Assembly: GCA_024195265.1 (NCBI GenBank)
Contig: JAJLRJ010000007.1
Span: 11,304,828 to 11,368,827 of the forward strand
DNA length: 64,000 bases
Source: Dendrophyllia cribrosa
Lineage: Eukaryota; Cnidaria; Anthozoa; Scleractinia; Dendrophylliidae
Reading direction: 5' to 3'
In this document: one piece after another, positions 10,601 through 21,600 of the stretch
Layout of the letters: every line of letters begins with the position of its first letter
How positions within the stretch are numbered: position 1 is the first letter of the stretch
Translations under genes and position numbers: made by a program
Notes under the pieces: model-generated
Told to the model about the DNA's origin: nothing
Seen by the model: only the letters and a program-made list of their open reading frames with translations
The model's database searches: none

Positions 10601-13600
10601 ACATATGTCTAAATCCTATGTACAGATTGTTTTCAAAATTGGCGAAAATGTTTGTTATGTTTATAAGACAAAAACGTATAAAAATCAAAAAATTTCACCT
10701 AACAGTTTTGAAGTTATTAGCCTCAAAAGGTTGAAAATGGGGTCTTTTTGGCCTCTTTTGACGTCGCCATGGTAACAAATTTTGATGTGGTAGCCACCTA
10801 AATTTGTTCATTGGTTAAGTGTTTACAAACCTGTACTAAACGTTTTCTCTTAACTTTACTGGTGTAGCTGTGATTGAATATCATAGATGTATCATGATGG
10901 GAATGTTTAAACTATTAGGAGCCACCTCAAAGGCACGAGGTAATGGGTTCCTGAAGACATCTGATGGACCTCTCCGGCCCCGCAACAAACGATGGTGTCA
11001 CCTCTCCATACAGACATTATCCAAAATCAAACCAGTACTCCCTCTCTTTAAATTCTCTTACTTCAGATCTTTTCGTTGGTGGGAAATTTTACCGATGTTT
11101 CCCTCTTCATGTACCATTTCATGATTAATTTCCTACTATCAAGGAGAGCACGTCGCGCGCTTTTCTTTCACGTTTCCCTTCAGGCGACATCACTCCCAAA
11201 CTCAACAACACATGAAAATCCTCTCGCATTTAGGGTAGGTTATGTGCCGAAACAGGCTGAAAGGTCACCAAATTAACTAACCTGCAACTTGGAATCCATT
11301 TTCTGGGCTGAAAGGTATAAAATTGTAGATGAAATACATCAATGACAATATTCTTATCAGTCCACTCTGCAGTCCACTCAATGGCAAAGAACGAATAAAA
11401 CTCGACATTACTTCTATACATCAACGCAAAGTTAAGATTACCTGGTACAAAAAAGCTTTTTCGTTTCATCATAACGTCGACAAGATGATGTTGAAGTTCC
11501 AGAGCTCCAGAAGCAAAAAGAACCAACTAACGCTTGGAGACTTTTCCCGCCGGTTTTGCGTAGAGGCCGTATCAAAGGTCAAGCTGGTATGACGTCATAC
11601 GTCGCCTGTCACGCCATGCTTTGGACAGAAAATAGTAACGAACATCCAAAGACTCGCGACCAACAAAAATATGATATAGAAATCCCACAAAACCGGCTGG
11701 TTTGATCAAGGTTCACGACATATGATAGTTCAGAATGGCTGGATTTTTTCGATTTGTCAAATTTACTGAGAATATAGGACTGCCGGCCATTTAGTGTTTT
11801 GAAAACCTTGACCGGCAGTCGAGCTGAAAAAAGTTCTAAGTGTCACAAAACATGGTTTCGTCTACTGAGCCCAGCGTAAACCAAACACTAGACTTGAGAT
11901 CTATAAAGCATTTCAGGATCGCTTGAACTTTCTAAATCGACATATGATAGTTTAGATTAGCTGGAATTTTTCGATTTTGCGCAATTTACTGAGAATAAAG
12001 TAGTGTTTTGAAAACCTTGACCGGCAGTCGAGCTGAAAAAAGTTCCTAAGTGTCACAAAACATGGTTTCGTCTACTGAGCCCAGCGTAAACCAAACACTA
12101 GACTTGAGATCTATAAAGCATTTCAGGATCGCTTGAACTTTCTAAATCGACATATGATAGTTTAGATTAGCTGGAATTTTTCGATTTTGCGAAATTTACT
12201 GAGAATAAAGGACTGCCGGCCATTTAGTGTTTTGAAAACCTTGACCGGTTACCGGCCATTTAGCCACAGCGATTAAAGAAGGGGTATTATTTATATTTTT
12301 TTTTTTTGGCTGGTAAGGGGGACATAGTAGAAGGGGCAGGGATGGAGTTATAAAGGGAGAGGTCTTTTTAAGCAGGCTGCCACCTTGTATATAATCATTA
12401 CCTCTTAAAATTCCCTTTTGGGACATGGTGAATAAAGCATGTATCAGGGATTCTGACAGGGTGCGCGGGTGCGGGACCGCACAATTCGGTCAAACCCGCA
12501 CAATTCCGCACAATTCCTAAAAATCCGCACAATCCCGCACAATTCTGAAATATTTGCTCAAAATTTTAATTAAATCAGGTATTTCTATTGATTACCAAGA
12601 TTTCGAGAAACGTTTTAGGCTATTTTCAGCCCATTTTCCTTCCAAACAATCGACAACTCGAACAGCTCGAGCGGATCGACATAAAAACAACAAGGCGTTC
12701 TCTTCGCCGTCCGGATCCTGGGAACTAGTCTCAGTTTTACTTTTTTCCGACTTCCTACAGAATTTTTCGCGTAGCTTTTTAGTTGTCGTTTTCCAGACAT
12801 TATGTCGTTTTTCTTATCAACCTGTTGATATTTTTTCGAGCGCTTTCGCTTCCTCTTTCATTTTAATATGTCGGGGACCGAAGAAGAAACACCGAAGAAA
12901 TGAACTCGGTCGCGCCGATATGAATGTCACTCTGTCTGAATTATTTTTGCAAAGAACTGATCAAGTTTGCGAATCGACAAACAATCTATTAAAGCGGTGG
13001 AACTTCGGATTGATAGGAGAAAATTATTAAGTTCTGATCATCAGAATACTGGATTTTATTTTTTCAATCAAGTGAACGACGTTTTATGCTATCAAATTAC
13101 ATTTAGCACGCATTTTGGTAAAAGTAAATTTGCATACATGTCGAGGTTGTGTTTTTGCGGCAAACTTTCGAAGAAATTGTGTGAACCTTTAATGGAAATT
13201 ATTCACACTACATAAAATGTACGGATTTTTCAGAAAGGAACTCGCTCAGATTGGAAACATTTTATTTAGAGGTGGTATTTCGGTTTTAACCGATCGAGTT
13301 CATCGTGTCACGCAATGTGATTTTGTTGAGACAAATAAACTTTGGTGAAGAAAAACAGTCGCAAATTGGCGATTGCTGGGTACATTTTAATCCCCAAAGT
13401 AAAACATCCATTTCTATTTTTCATTTATGCAGAATTTCCTCCCTGTCATATTTTTCTGGTCTGGCTAGAACACTGGTGATTGAATATTTGGTTGGTCACA
13501 GGATTGCGCAATCCCGCACAATTTCCCGCACAATCGAAGTTATTTCCCGCACAATTTGCCCCAAAACTCCCGCACAATTTTGGATTTTTTCCCGCACCCT

Positions 13601-16272
13601 GTCAGAATCCCTGATGTATGTATGTATGTAACTAATTGTATATGTTGTGGTTCAAATTTTTCTTTGGTTTAAAAATTTTCAAACCAGTTTAGTTTTTATT
13701 TTTCTTTGTTTCAGATTCATTATCGTATTTTGAGACAAAGGAAAACAAAAATCAAACTGGTTTGAAAATTTCAAACCAAAGAAAAATTTGAACCACAACA
13801 TATATACAGCATGGCGATGACCCTACTTCAAAAAACGCAATTTTTTTCCCCTGGGTGACTCGCCACATACATTCGCTTTTCCCGCGGCCAGCTCATCAAT
13901 ACAGATATCTGTTTTTTGTACATCTATTATTAGACACCAGATATCTGCCACAACGTAAACATTGACCTGAGCAAAACAATGTTAAGTAAATGTCATGCAA
14001 TTAGTTTTATTAGTGAAGGATGAATCGGTGGTTTCCTTGTTTATTCCTAAAACCGGAAGCTTACTCATATTGAGCTTACTCTGACATGATGTTTAAATTG
14101 ACAGTGAAAGCGACTCTGATGAAGAAAGTGATGACCAGGAAGAAGTGGAAAGCAGTTCAATGGAATTAAAACATAGAGAAAATAAACAGGGTAGGGTAGC
14201 TAAGATTACAAATGTATTATAAACTAAGAATCTTTAACTCTAATTTCACTCCCAAAAGTGTCAAATAACAAAATTCAAGAAAAATCCCAAAGTTTGTTTT
14301 TTAAAATATTGAAAAACAAATTGTACCATGCAAAAGAACTGCAGAAGAGGTTTCATTTGAATGGTCACACCATAGGATTTCGTCCACAGCCTCAAAATTA
14401 GAACTACGCTACATAGACTTTGGGAGAGAAAGGGTTATTATTCAAAGTAATTTATAGCTATTAAGCTGTATTGTCAGATGATTTTAATAAAAATCTGGTA
14501 ATTACTACAGTACTAAATTTTTAATTATATATAATTAATTAATAATTAATATTGAAAACAAAATTTGTCAGTAAGAGGTGACAAAATTATTGTATACTTG
14601 TTTTTATTAGGTTCTCTACACCAGCACTGCAATGACATTCTTGTGAGAGCAAAAATTAGAACAATGAAGGTTGGTGCTACTTCCCTGCTACTTGAGTTCA
14701 TCCATGATTGTTTTTATAATGGATTTAGATGATTAAGTTCCCACCGGCCAAACTCAAGCCAATACTATTTGGTTTATATTCACCTATCTTAGTGTTGTAG
14801 AGTGTGCTTTGATTAATTTCCGATAGTGTATATGTAGTCTTTTTGTAGTTATTAAGTAATGATCCGCATAAAGAGAAGAGTGCTGAACGGCAGTGCACAA
14901 TGGAATGTCAACATTTTTCATTGTTACAACTAGTGATCTCATTGGCTTAGACTCAAAAACCGCTAAAAAGTTAAGGTTCAAGGTGCATTTTGTCTAATAT
15001 TTTTAAGGTTTCAAGTAATTTGAGACCCGATCGCACAACATGCAATTTTTAAAAGATATTGTATTTGGGGAACTTAATCATCAAAGAAGCAAAATTATTA
15101 GCTATTGTCTTCTGCTACTCTGATTGGTTAAGCACGAACATTTCCTAAAATTTATTTGACGCAAATGGATTTTCTTTATTTTTATAATGAAATATAATTA
15201 TTAACCATCAGCTCCTCCTCTATTCTTGAAATCAAAGATATTCTATGTGGGAAAGAGCCAATGCTGCAGAACAATGAAGTTTGCTATCATTCTTATGTGG
15301 AGCATTACTTAATTTTGAGCTGTAATTTACTAGGTGTAATTTGTTCTTATACTGGCCCCAGTTGTTCAAAAGATGGATAGCGCTATCCACCGGATAAATC
15401 ACTATCCTGTGGATAACACAAAGGATTTTGTTAATACTTATCCACTGGATAGTGATTTATCCGGTGGATAGCGCTATCCACCTTTTGAACAACCGGGGCC
15501 TGTATCGTAGTTTTGCGGATAGTGTAAGGGTAGTACTGACTTTCTGCAATTTTTTAGCTGTTAATTTAGTTGTGTACAATGCAAGTTACATGTATTGTTT
15601 TATTGTGTTTTCAGTTTTGTAGTGGGGTTAAGTAATTTGTAATTGTTGTATTTATTATTTAAGTGTGAAAAACTAATAAAAGTTAATAAATTACCAAAAA
15701 AATAATTATTTGGTTGGGTACTTTTTGCTCTGCCTTAATCTTTTCACTCCCAGAGTCAATAAATTAAAGGGATAGTATCACGAGGTCGAAACTTGAAAAC
15801 GTCGGCCCACTTTTCAAGTTTGATTCCGCAAATTCAAAAAGGCCGTCGAGAAGTGGAGGTATTTGTTGAATCAAAAAATCCGTTTTGATAGCCAAAAGAA
15901 AGAAAAAATCACTTTTAACAGTGATACGTCCAAAATTCCGGTGCAAGAATAGTGAACAGTGCTGCGCGTGGAACCTCGTGATACTATCCCTTTAAATAAG
16001 TTATGGTCTGTCAACTAAATCCTATGGTGTGACCATGAAACCTCATAAGCAGCTCCATTTGTTTTTTAATATTTAATGAAAAATGAAATGAGTTTATTTT
16101 TGGCACTCTTGGGAGTAAAGGGTTAATCATTCTTGGCTCTTGACGTGTGTTAACAGAATAACATCTCTGTCCACAGGAAGAAAAAGAGCATGAAAAAAGA
16201 ATGGAGGAACTAGCCAACATTCGAGAACTACATTCCCAGAGAATTTCAAGCAGAGCTTCATCCAAGCCTTGA
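4629..16272 (+). CDS. LRRC46: Leucine-rich repeat-containing protein 46-like
   Basis: Ten coding exons: 4629-4653, 4761-4839, 5208-5316, 5733-5779, 5866-5975, 6097-6166, 7136-7225, 14105-14190, 14611-14669, 16177-16272. All junctions are GT-AG and the phases close to a 256-residue protein. The N-terminus carries a basic segment (SLIAKRNIVKK). Residues about 45-140 are SDS22-type leucine-rich repeats (VTNLYLQKNEIRRIENL, KLKFLTLADNKITKVENL, KLQFLDLSDNQIKNF, SLIILHLKGNPC) with an LRR cap (LPTLQQLDGKDVTKKER). An acidic linker (SDSDEESDDQEEVE) and a charged helical tail follow. Human LRRC46 is somewhat longer (about 320 aa) and is tied to sperm flagellum/cilium function, so a ciliary role is inferred. 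Intron 7 (7226-14,104) is inflated by a 5-kb foldback transposon inserted 13 bp after the donor, and a hAT-like element. Confidence 0.85.
6209..6362. mobile_element. TTAA-target MITE (154 bp)
   Basis: Perfect terminal inverted repeats AGGCCCAGTATCACCC / GGGTGATACTGGGCCT, flanked on both sides by TTAA (6205-6208 and 6363-6366). TTAA duplication and AGG ends suggest a Kolobok-type (or piggyBac-type) non-autonomous element. It lies in intron 6 of the LRRC46-like gene. Confidence 0.8.
6582..6981. mobile_element. MITE with about 36-bp inverted repeats
   Basis: Left end GGGCTCCCGACAAGAATGTC and right end GACGTTATTGCCGGGAGCCC are inverted repeats; the similarity runs about 36 bp (CCTAAGTATGTTTTTGG inside left, CCAAAAACGTACTTAGG inside right). 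The two short ORFs inside are not protein-like. Target duplication unclear. Confidence 0.7.
7262..8245 (+). repeat. Left tandem-repeat TIR of the foldback element
   Basis: About 220-bp units beginning CTGCCGGTCAAGGTTTTCAA and including CATATGTCGATTTAGAAAG and GTCTAGTGTTTGGTTTACGC repeat four times with very few differences, then a truncated fifth copy. The near-identity suggests recent homogenisation. Confidence 0.85.
8436..8905 (-). mobile_element. Non-LTR retrotransposon 3' fragment (LINE)
   Basis: The minus strand encodes a peptide ending WNSLDNHMRAISSKSLFKNS, the typical C-terminal signature (WNSLP..R...SL..FK..LK) that follows the reverse transcriptase of L2/CR1-like LINEs. A simple A/T/CAA-rich tail lies at the minus-strand 3' end (8436-8465). 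5'-truncated and nested in the foldback element. Confidence 0.6.
9449..9510 (+). repeat. Poly-pyrimidine (T/C) low-complexity tract
   Basis: Runs of T interrupted by C, such as TTTTTTCTTCTTTTG, repeat three times. A G-rich stretch (9351-9392) precedes it. Confidence 0.8.
10266..10798. mobile_element. Degenerate TTAA element nested in the foldback transposon
   Basis: Left TTAA followed by GGTGGCT (10,262-10,272); right AGCCACC followed by TAAA. The short inverted ends and one intact TTAA suggest an aged Kolobok-like insertion. The target duplication is imperfect, so this is tentative. Confidence 0.4.
11710..12271 (-). repeat. Right tandem-repeat TIR of the foldback element
   Basis: Inverted copies of the left units, recognisable by ACTGCCGGCCATTTAGTGTT, GCGTAAACCAAACACTAGAC and CTTTCTAAATCGACATATGA. 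About two and a half units, slightly more diverged and with a small internal deletion near 12,000. Confidence 0.85.
12445..13613. mobile_element. hAT-like non-autonomous element with CCGCACAATT subterminal repeats
   Basis: Terminal inverted repeats CAGGGATTCTGACAGGGTGC / GCACCCTGTCAGAATCCCTG are perfect over 20 bp. Both subterminal regions carry clusters of CCGCACAATT (about five left, four right, all in the same orientation on the + strand). CAGGG ends and subterminal repeats are hAT features. The 8-bp target duplication is blurred by an ATGT microsatellite on the right; ATGTAT is shared by both flanks. A 158-codon ORF inside (12,554-13,030) has no recognisable transposase motif. Confidence 0.65.
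13645..13798. mobile_element. Palindromic MITE, TTGTGGTTCAAA family
   Basis: Long inverted arms: TTGTGGTTCAAATTTTTCTT on the left and AAGAAAAATTTGAACCACAA on the right, extending about 60 bp inward with small interruptions. A second copy is at 42,787-42,914. Confidence 0.7.
14237..14435 (+). repeat. Interspersed repeat, ACTCCCA-family copy
   Basis: Contains CACTCCCAAAAGTGTCAAAT, TGAAAAACAAATTGTACCAT, TTTGAATGGTCACACCATAG and ends GGGAGAGAAAGGGTTA. Lies in intron 8 of the LRRC46-like gene. Confidence 0.65.
15354..15500. mobile_element. Near-perfect hairpin MITE (147 bp)
   Basis: GGCCCCAGTTGTTCAAAAG...GATAGCGCTATCCACCGGATA on the left is mirrored by TATCCGGTGGATAGCGCTATC...CTTTTGAACAACCGGGGCC on the right. 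Arms are about 55 bp around a short loop. The target duplication is not clear. Confidence 0.75.
15768..15991. mobile_element. TTAA-target MITE (224 bp)
   Basis: Perfect inverted ends AGGGATAGTATCACGAGG / CCTCGTGATACTATCCCT, with TTAA on both sides (15,764-15,767 and 15,992-15,995). Kolobok-like by target and AGG terminus. Confidence 0.8.
16003..16130 (-). repeat. Interspersed repeat, ACTCCCA-family copy
   Basis: Minus-strand copy: CTATGGTGTGACCATGAAAC and TGGCACTCTTGGGAGTAAAGGG are visible on the + strand. It ends 47 bp before the last exon of the LRRC46-like gene. Confidence 0.6.
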
Positions 16273-18615
16273 TGATTTCATTTTTCGTGATATACTCCAT
16301 CATTCCATCAAATCAAGAGTGTGTAAGATCATGGATGTAACATGTTCAGTCTACCATGGGCTTAATACTGAAAGTGTATCATATTCCAGGAAGTACATTG
16401 TCCTGTCACTGTTATTATCTCAGTGATCGCCAGCTGAAAAAATTTGCTGCATAGCAGTCAACCACAGGCAACTCATTTCCAATGTTTTGTTTGTAAGGTC
16501 AACATCAATTTCTTCAGTAAGAGGAATCAGTGCTTTTCACCGCTTGTACAGTTGCGAGCTTGTCATAGCTGCATTTTCCGACTGCGAGATCAATTTACAG
16601 AATGATAAATGAGTATAATTTTTGCAAACCCTGGTAATACAGAAACTGTCCAAAGCAGGTTTCCACAATGGATGTAATTTATGCCTTTGAGGGTGCCTTA
16701 AAAAATTGATTGAGAAATTATTTGTTCTCAGTTTTATTACACATTAACACAATCTTAAACTGTCAATAGTTTTTGTCTTTATCTCTTTTCAATGCAAACT
16801 ATTCATGATTATTATCATCTATCTCAGGTGTTGTTTTGAACATCCTTGGGGATGTATATATATTTATTACATGACTGGAATAGAGGTTTTCCCTATAGGA
16901 AAGAATGTTCTTTCTAATGCAAAACATTTTCATTGTTCCTGCCATGCAACATGGCTGCTGTGCAAAACCTCTATAGTTGAGGGGGCTAATAACTAAAATC
17001 AACCAATCAGAGTGCTCAAGTATCAGACCAAGCAATTTTTTCACATTTTCCAGTCTTAAAATATTTTAACCAAGCTTACTTGGGACCGTACTGAGAGAAT
17101 ATGATGACACTCAGGTTTGTACTGTCAAGACGTTGGGTGAATAAGATACAAGTATTGCGGAACGGATAAGCACAGCACAAAGAACTTAGGCTCCCACTAG
17201 CTTATGACATGTTGCTATTTTTGACTCGCTCCAAGGCATTTCACTTCAGGGCCCAGGTGTTCAACACTCCTGAGAGTGCCAAATATAAAAATTCAAGAAA
17301 AATCCCCAATTCTTTATTTTCCAAAATATTGAAAAACAAATGGTACCATGCAAAAGTACTGCCAAAGAGGTTTCATTCCTATGGTCACACCATAGGGTTT
17401 TATCCACAAACTCAAAAGTTAGAACAAATTAATGGTACCATGCAATAGTACTGATGAAGAGGTTTCATTTGAATGGTCACACCATAGGATTTTGTCCACA
17501 GACTCAAAAGTTAGAACTACACCACATGTCTCCAAAATTGACTGTGAGATGAAAGGGGTAATACCATCCTAGGATTGACAGATAACCAGGGGTTTCATTT
17601 CTCCCATTACAAACATTTCAAGAACCAAAAGTAAAAATTCAAGGGCAAAGAAACATATTTTGCAAACATTTTCACTGATTAGTACATTAAAATTTGAAAC
17701 TAAACCCAGATTACCAGTAGCTAAATCATGCTTTGAACAAATTATCCAACCCAGCTTCTCTGGTTTTCATATACGCAGGTCAAACCCCAATATTCTCCTG
17801 TAAGTTAAACACTAATTTACAAGAGATAAAAACAACCTGCGAGGTAATGTGCATGGCTTTCCTTTCTAAATATCATGAATTTATTTATTTTTTCACAATG
17901 AGAAACACATTTGGTACTAAGGTTAAAAACGTTATATTGCATCACATCCAATATTGAATTTATTTACAAATAAATCATAAACAGACATTGATAATGTCTA
18001 TAGACCTTATTTGATTACCGGTATACAGAAAAATATGCCTACTGCAAAGACATTTAAAATTTCTTTTGTGTCGTGGCTTTTCAAGACAGTGTCTTTTGTT
18101 TCTAAAATGATAATTATTAAACAATAACTGCAAAACATTATCATCAATTACTACACAGCATTTTTTTACTTAATATAATTCATAATCAATTGACACCAAC
18201 GTATCAACCACAATCATTGTACTATTTCCCACATTGGGATAGTGTCATGCACTTTTCATCCCTAAATTTCTTTTGTCTGCGACAACCAGCAAGGAACTAT
18301 GCTGTACTGCTAATGGGTGTTCTAGTACCCTGTTTTTGATTTACACAAAAGGAAGAATACAAAACATAAATTTCATCATTATTGTCACAAGTTATTTGTC
18401 TATAATTATATCTGGTTCCTTTGAGCAGATGTCCATTTTCTGACTCAAAATTTTTAACAAATTTCTCCAACCTCGGCAAACCATAAGGTTTTGAAGTCAG
18501 ATGACTATGAAAAAGTCTCCTATACAAAGATGACCAAATAATCTTCATAGATCTGTATCAATTTTAAAAAAATTCTGTCCTCCTAGAAATTGCTAATGAA
18601 GATTTGACAAAAGGC
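16273..18615. other. Convergent 3' flanks of the LRRC46-like and WIP-like genes
   Basis: No coding exon is visible. A minus-strand AATAAA (17,959-17,964) could end the WIP transcript. No strong poly(A) signal was found for the LRRC46-like transcript. The remainder is AT-rich DNA plus one repeat copy. Confidence 0.5.
17250..17560 (+). repeat. Interspersed repeat, ACTCCCA-family copy with internal duplication
   Basis: CTGAGAGTGCCAAATATAAA starts the copy. The module from AATGGTACCATGCAA to CTCAAAAGTTAGAAC occurs twice in tandem, and the copy ends with GAGATGAAAGGGG. It lies in the 3' flank between two convergent genes. Confidence 0.65.
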
Positions 18616-21600
18616 CTATCTCCTGGGTGGGGGCGGTGGGGGAGGTGGAGCTCCTCTCGAGGGTGGTGGAGGAGGTGGATTAGCTCGTGGAGGGGGCGCA
18701 CTAGCTCGGTTTCCACTTGAGTTCCCTGAAGACTTTGAACCACCTGAAAACAAAATACATTTCAGTCAAATGCCATTCAAAAGAATGACCTGAAAATATA
18801 CCTAGTGATTCTGAGTAGCATTATTTGAGACTGTTCAAAAATAACAAGAAATAAAGGCTGTTGATACATGGGTGGCAAATAGTAAATTCGAGACTTTCTG
18901 AGACGACAAACTACCTTATTACAATTCATTTTTACGATCTGGGGATGGCCATTTTTCGCAACACTATTTTCGCAATTTTGTTAAATTTTTGTGACATCGC
19001 GACACGTTATTTTTGTGACATCGATTTTTCGCGATTTTCTGAAAATCACGAAATTAAAGTTGTGAAAATGAAGTCTAATAAGGTAGCATTATTTTCTGCG
19101 ATTCTGAAACAACTTCATGGAGAACCGCTCAAGAAATAAGACTGCAAACCCACAAAATTCTTCCAAAACAATACTTTTTGAAAGACCATTCATAAACCCT
19201 ATAATTTGATGGTGCTACACTGTCTACTTGCACAATCATGTCTAGACTTTAGGTGAAATTGTACAATACACTGAATTCTATGCACTCTGTGATTGGTCAA
19301 TGCCTATGATCCATCAGAGTACAGATGCACGGCTGACGTCATGGAAAAATTGTTAGCTTTGTTTTGTCCAACATGGCACACAGTTTTGAATATGTTGGTG
19401 AAATTGTTCTGGATTGAGCAAGTGAAAGCCTAAAAAAATGTTTATCAGGAGCTGTTTCAGGCAAGAAAAAGAAGAAACCAAGACGAAAAGTGTTCTTGGC
19501 GACTTGAAAAATACCTAAACTGGAACAAATCTTCAAATAATTGAGCGCTACGAGGCAAGTTCGTAATTTTACTATTTTTACTTTTCTGTTCATTGTATAA
19601 AACAAATAGATTCTATTTGGTTGTGTGTCTGTTCAGTTATAGATTACAGAAGACGTCAAAATGTGGTAAGAACATCAGTGACACACTCGCATGCGTTCTT
19701 GCCGCATTTTGACGTCATCTGTGATTTATAACTGAACAGACACATGGTGCCAAATTAAATCTATTTAGTTACAAATATTCGTTTTTTATTTGCATAATCG
19801 ATGCATGGAATAAATTGCCTAAAGAAATTGCCAAAGCAGAAAATTTGAACATTTTTAAGAACAAGCTTAGACGCTATTTATTCTTGTGAACATAAAGTTG
19901 TTGAAGTGTATTTTAAATTTATTTTACAGTTTAAAATGTGATGATGTATATATTTTTTTGTTTACTTATGTTTTTACTAGTCTAGGGAGGGAGATAAACT
20001 AGAAAGGGATAACCTCTTTTATCTCCTTTTCACGTTTCCCAATAGAATTTGTGAATAAACAGTTGTTGTTATTATTATCATTAAATAGAGTCAATTTGAA
20101 GCAAACCTTTTTGAGTCACTTTATGGATACTATATGTTACACACCATTCAATAACATTGTAGGAGTGAGTATTTATTTTGTTCATTTATGAATCAATGTA
20201 AAACTTACCACCTTTCTTGGGATTTTTACTTGGGTATGTTTTTGCCGTGTCTACAAAAGGCTCTGGCGGTGGAAGATCTGTGTTAAATTGAAATCTTGAT
20301 TCAAAGTCATCTACAAGAGACCAGAAGGGATATAGTTCATTGATAACATCAAGAAGTTACTTTATTTAACCCTTAAAGGTGATTCCTCAGAAATAAAAGT
20401 TGATGAACGTTTTTTTGAAAATTTACATAACTATTGAAATTTCGAAAAATGCAATAAAGAACATATAGGTCACCATGCTCGCAACAGACTCAAAAGTTAG
20501 AACTACACTACATGTCTCCATGATTGACTTTGGGAGGGAACTAAGATTCAACTGTTAAGAACTTTATTTCAAGAAAATGTATTAGTAGTATATGTCAGAA
20601 TCTATAACGGCTTCTACCGGCCGAACGTTCATCCACACAGCAGTTCATGTTTGGAACAGCTTGCCTAATAATGTAGTTGGTAATATCACTGTAAATGGTG
20701 TCGCATCCTTTAAGAGCAGGGTGCATAAGTATCTTATGTCATGTGTATGAGGCTCTGCCCCTGCACTCCAGTTCTCCTTGCTGTGAACCATTGATTAGGC
20801 CATGGGGACATCTATCATAGTGCAATGCTGCATATGCTAGTTTTTCATTCTTCATGGACTATTGTTCACTTTAGCATTTTATAAAAAAAAAAAAAATTAT
20901 ACACTATGTATAATATTTACAACTTCACACACCAGTAACTCAATACTTTCTACAATTCCACATGGAAATACTGTACTTGTTAGTATGTGTGCCATTCTTA
21001 CATGTACTGTTCTTACAAGTTCTGTTCTTCTACAATGGAATCTCTCATAATTGAACAGCAACCACATTAGCTTTAAAGAAAGTGTCTACTTATGTGAGTC
21101 AACCATATTAAAGGAAATAGGTAGTTGTCACACTTAACCAAAATAAGTTTCTAACCGGACAATTTTCATAAACATTTAGTGACAATTAAAACAAAGCTAG
21201 GTTTGAATAAATGTCAAGTTAGCCAAATTTCTCCTTCTAATGACCAAGTGTTTGTTCAGGCTGATAAAAGTGGTCATTTTGACGACGTCAGGTGGTTTTG
21301 TTTTTGGGGTGTTTGTATGACAGGTTTTTACAATGAGGGCTTGTATGACAGGGTTTTCCCACAAGTGTGGAACAAAGGAAACATTCCGAGTCCCCAACAG
21401 GAATTGAACCTATGACCTTCCGTACACCAGTCGGATGCTCTAACTACTGAGCTGTGGGAGACTCATGGCAAGCTAGGCCATATGCTAGGTTCATATATGA
21501 AATTTGTCTTAACCCACCTAAGTCTGTCATGGCCTCTGGGGGAGGTGGAGGAAGTGAGTTTCTTGTTGGTCCATTCATCATAGTATTCGACGATCTGTTA

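Larger units (their letters stand above)
7248..12271. mobile_element. 5.0-kb Mutator/Foldback-like transposon with tandem-repeat TIRs
   Basis: The outer ends are perfect inverted repeats (CGCTGTGGCTAAATGGCCGG / CCGGCCATTTAGCCACAGCG). A perfect 9-bp target duplication ATTAAAGAA sits at 7239-7247 and 12,272-12,280. Each terminal repeat consists of tandem units of about 220 bp: roughly four and a half copies on the left (7248-8240) and about two and a half inverted copies on the right (11,710-12,271). A 9-bp duplication with long tandem-repeat TIRs matches MULE, Rehavkus or Foldback elements. No transposase was found in the interior, which instead holds a LINE fragment, purine-rich and T/C-rich tracts and a probable nested TTAA element. 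Non-autonomous. Confidence 0.85.

Noticed and set aside
12554..13030. 158-codon ORF within the hAT-like element
   Set aside because: No transposase, zinc-finger or other recognisable motif; composition resembles translated non-coding DNA.
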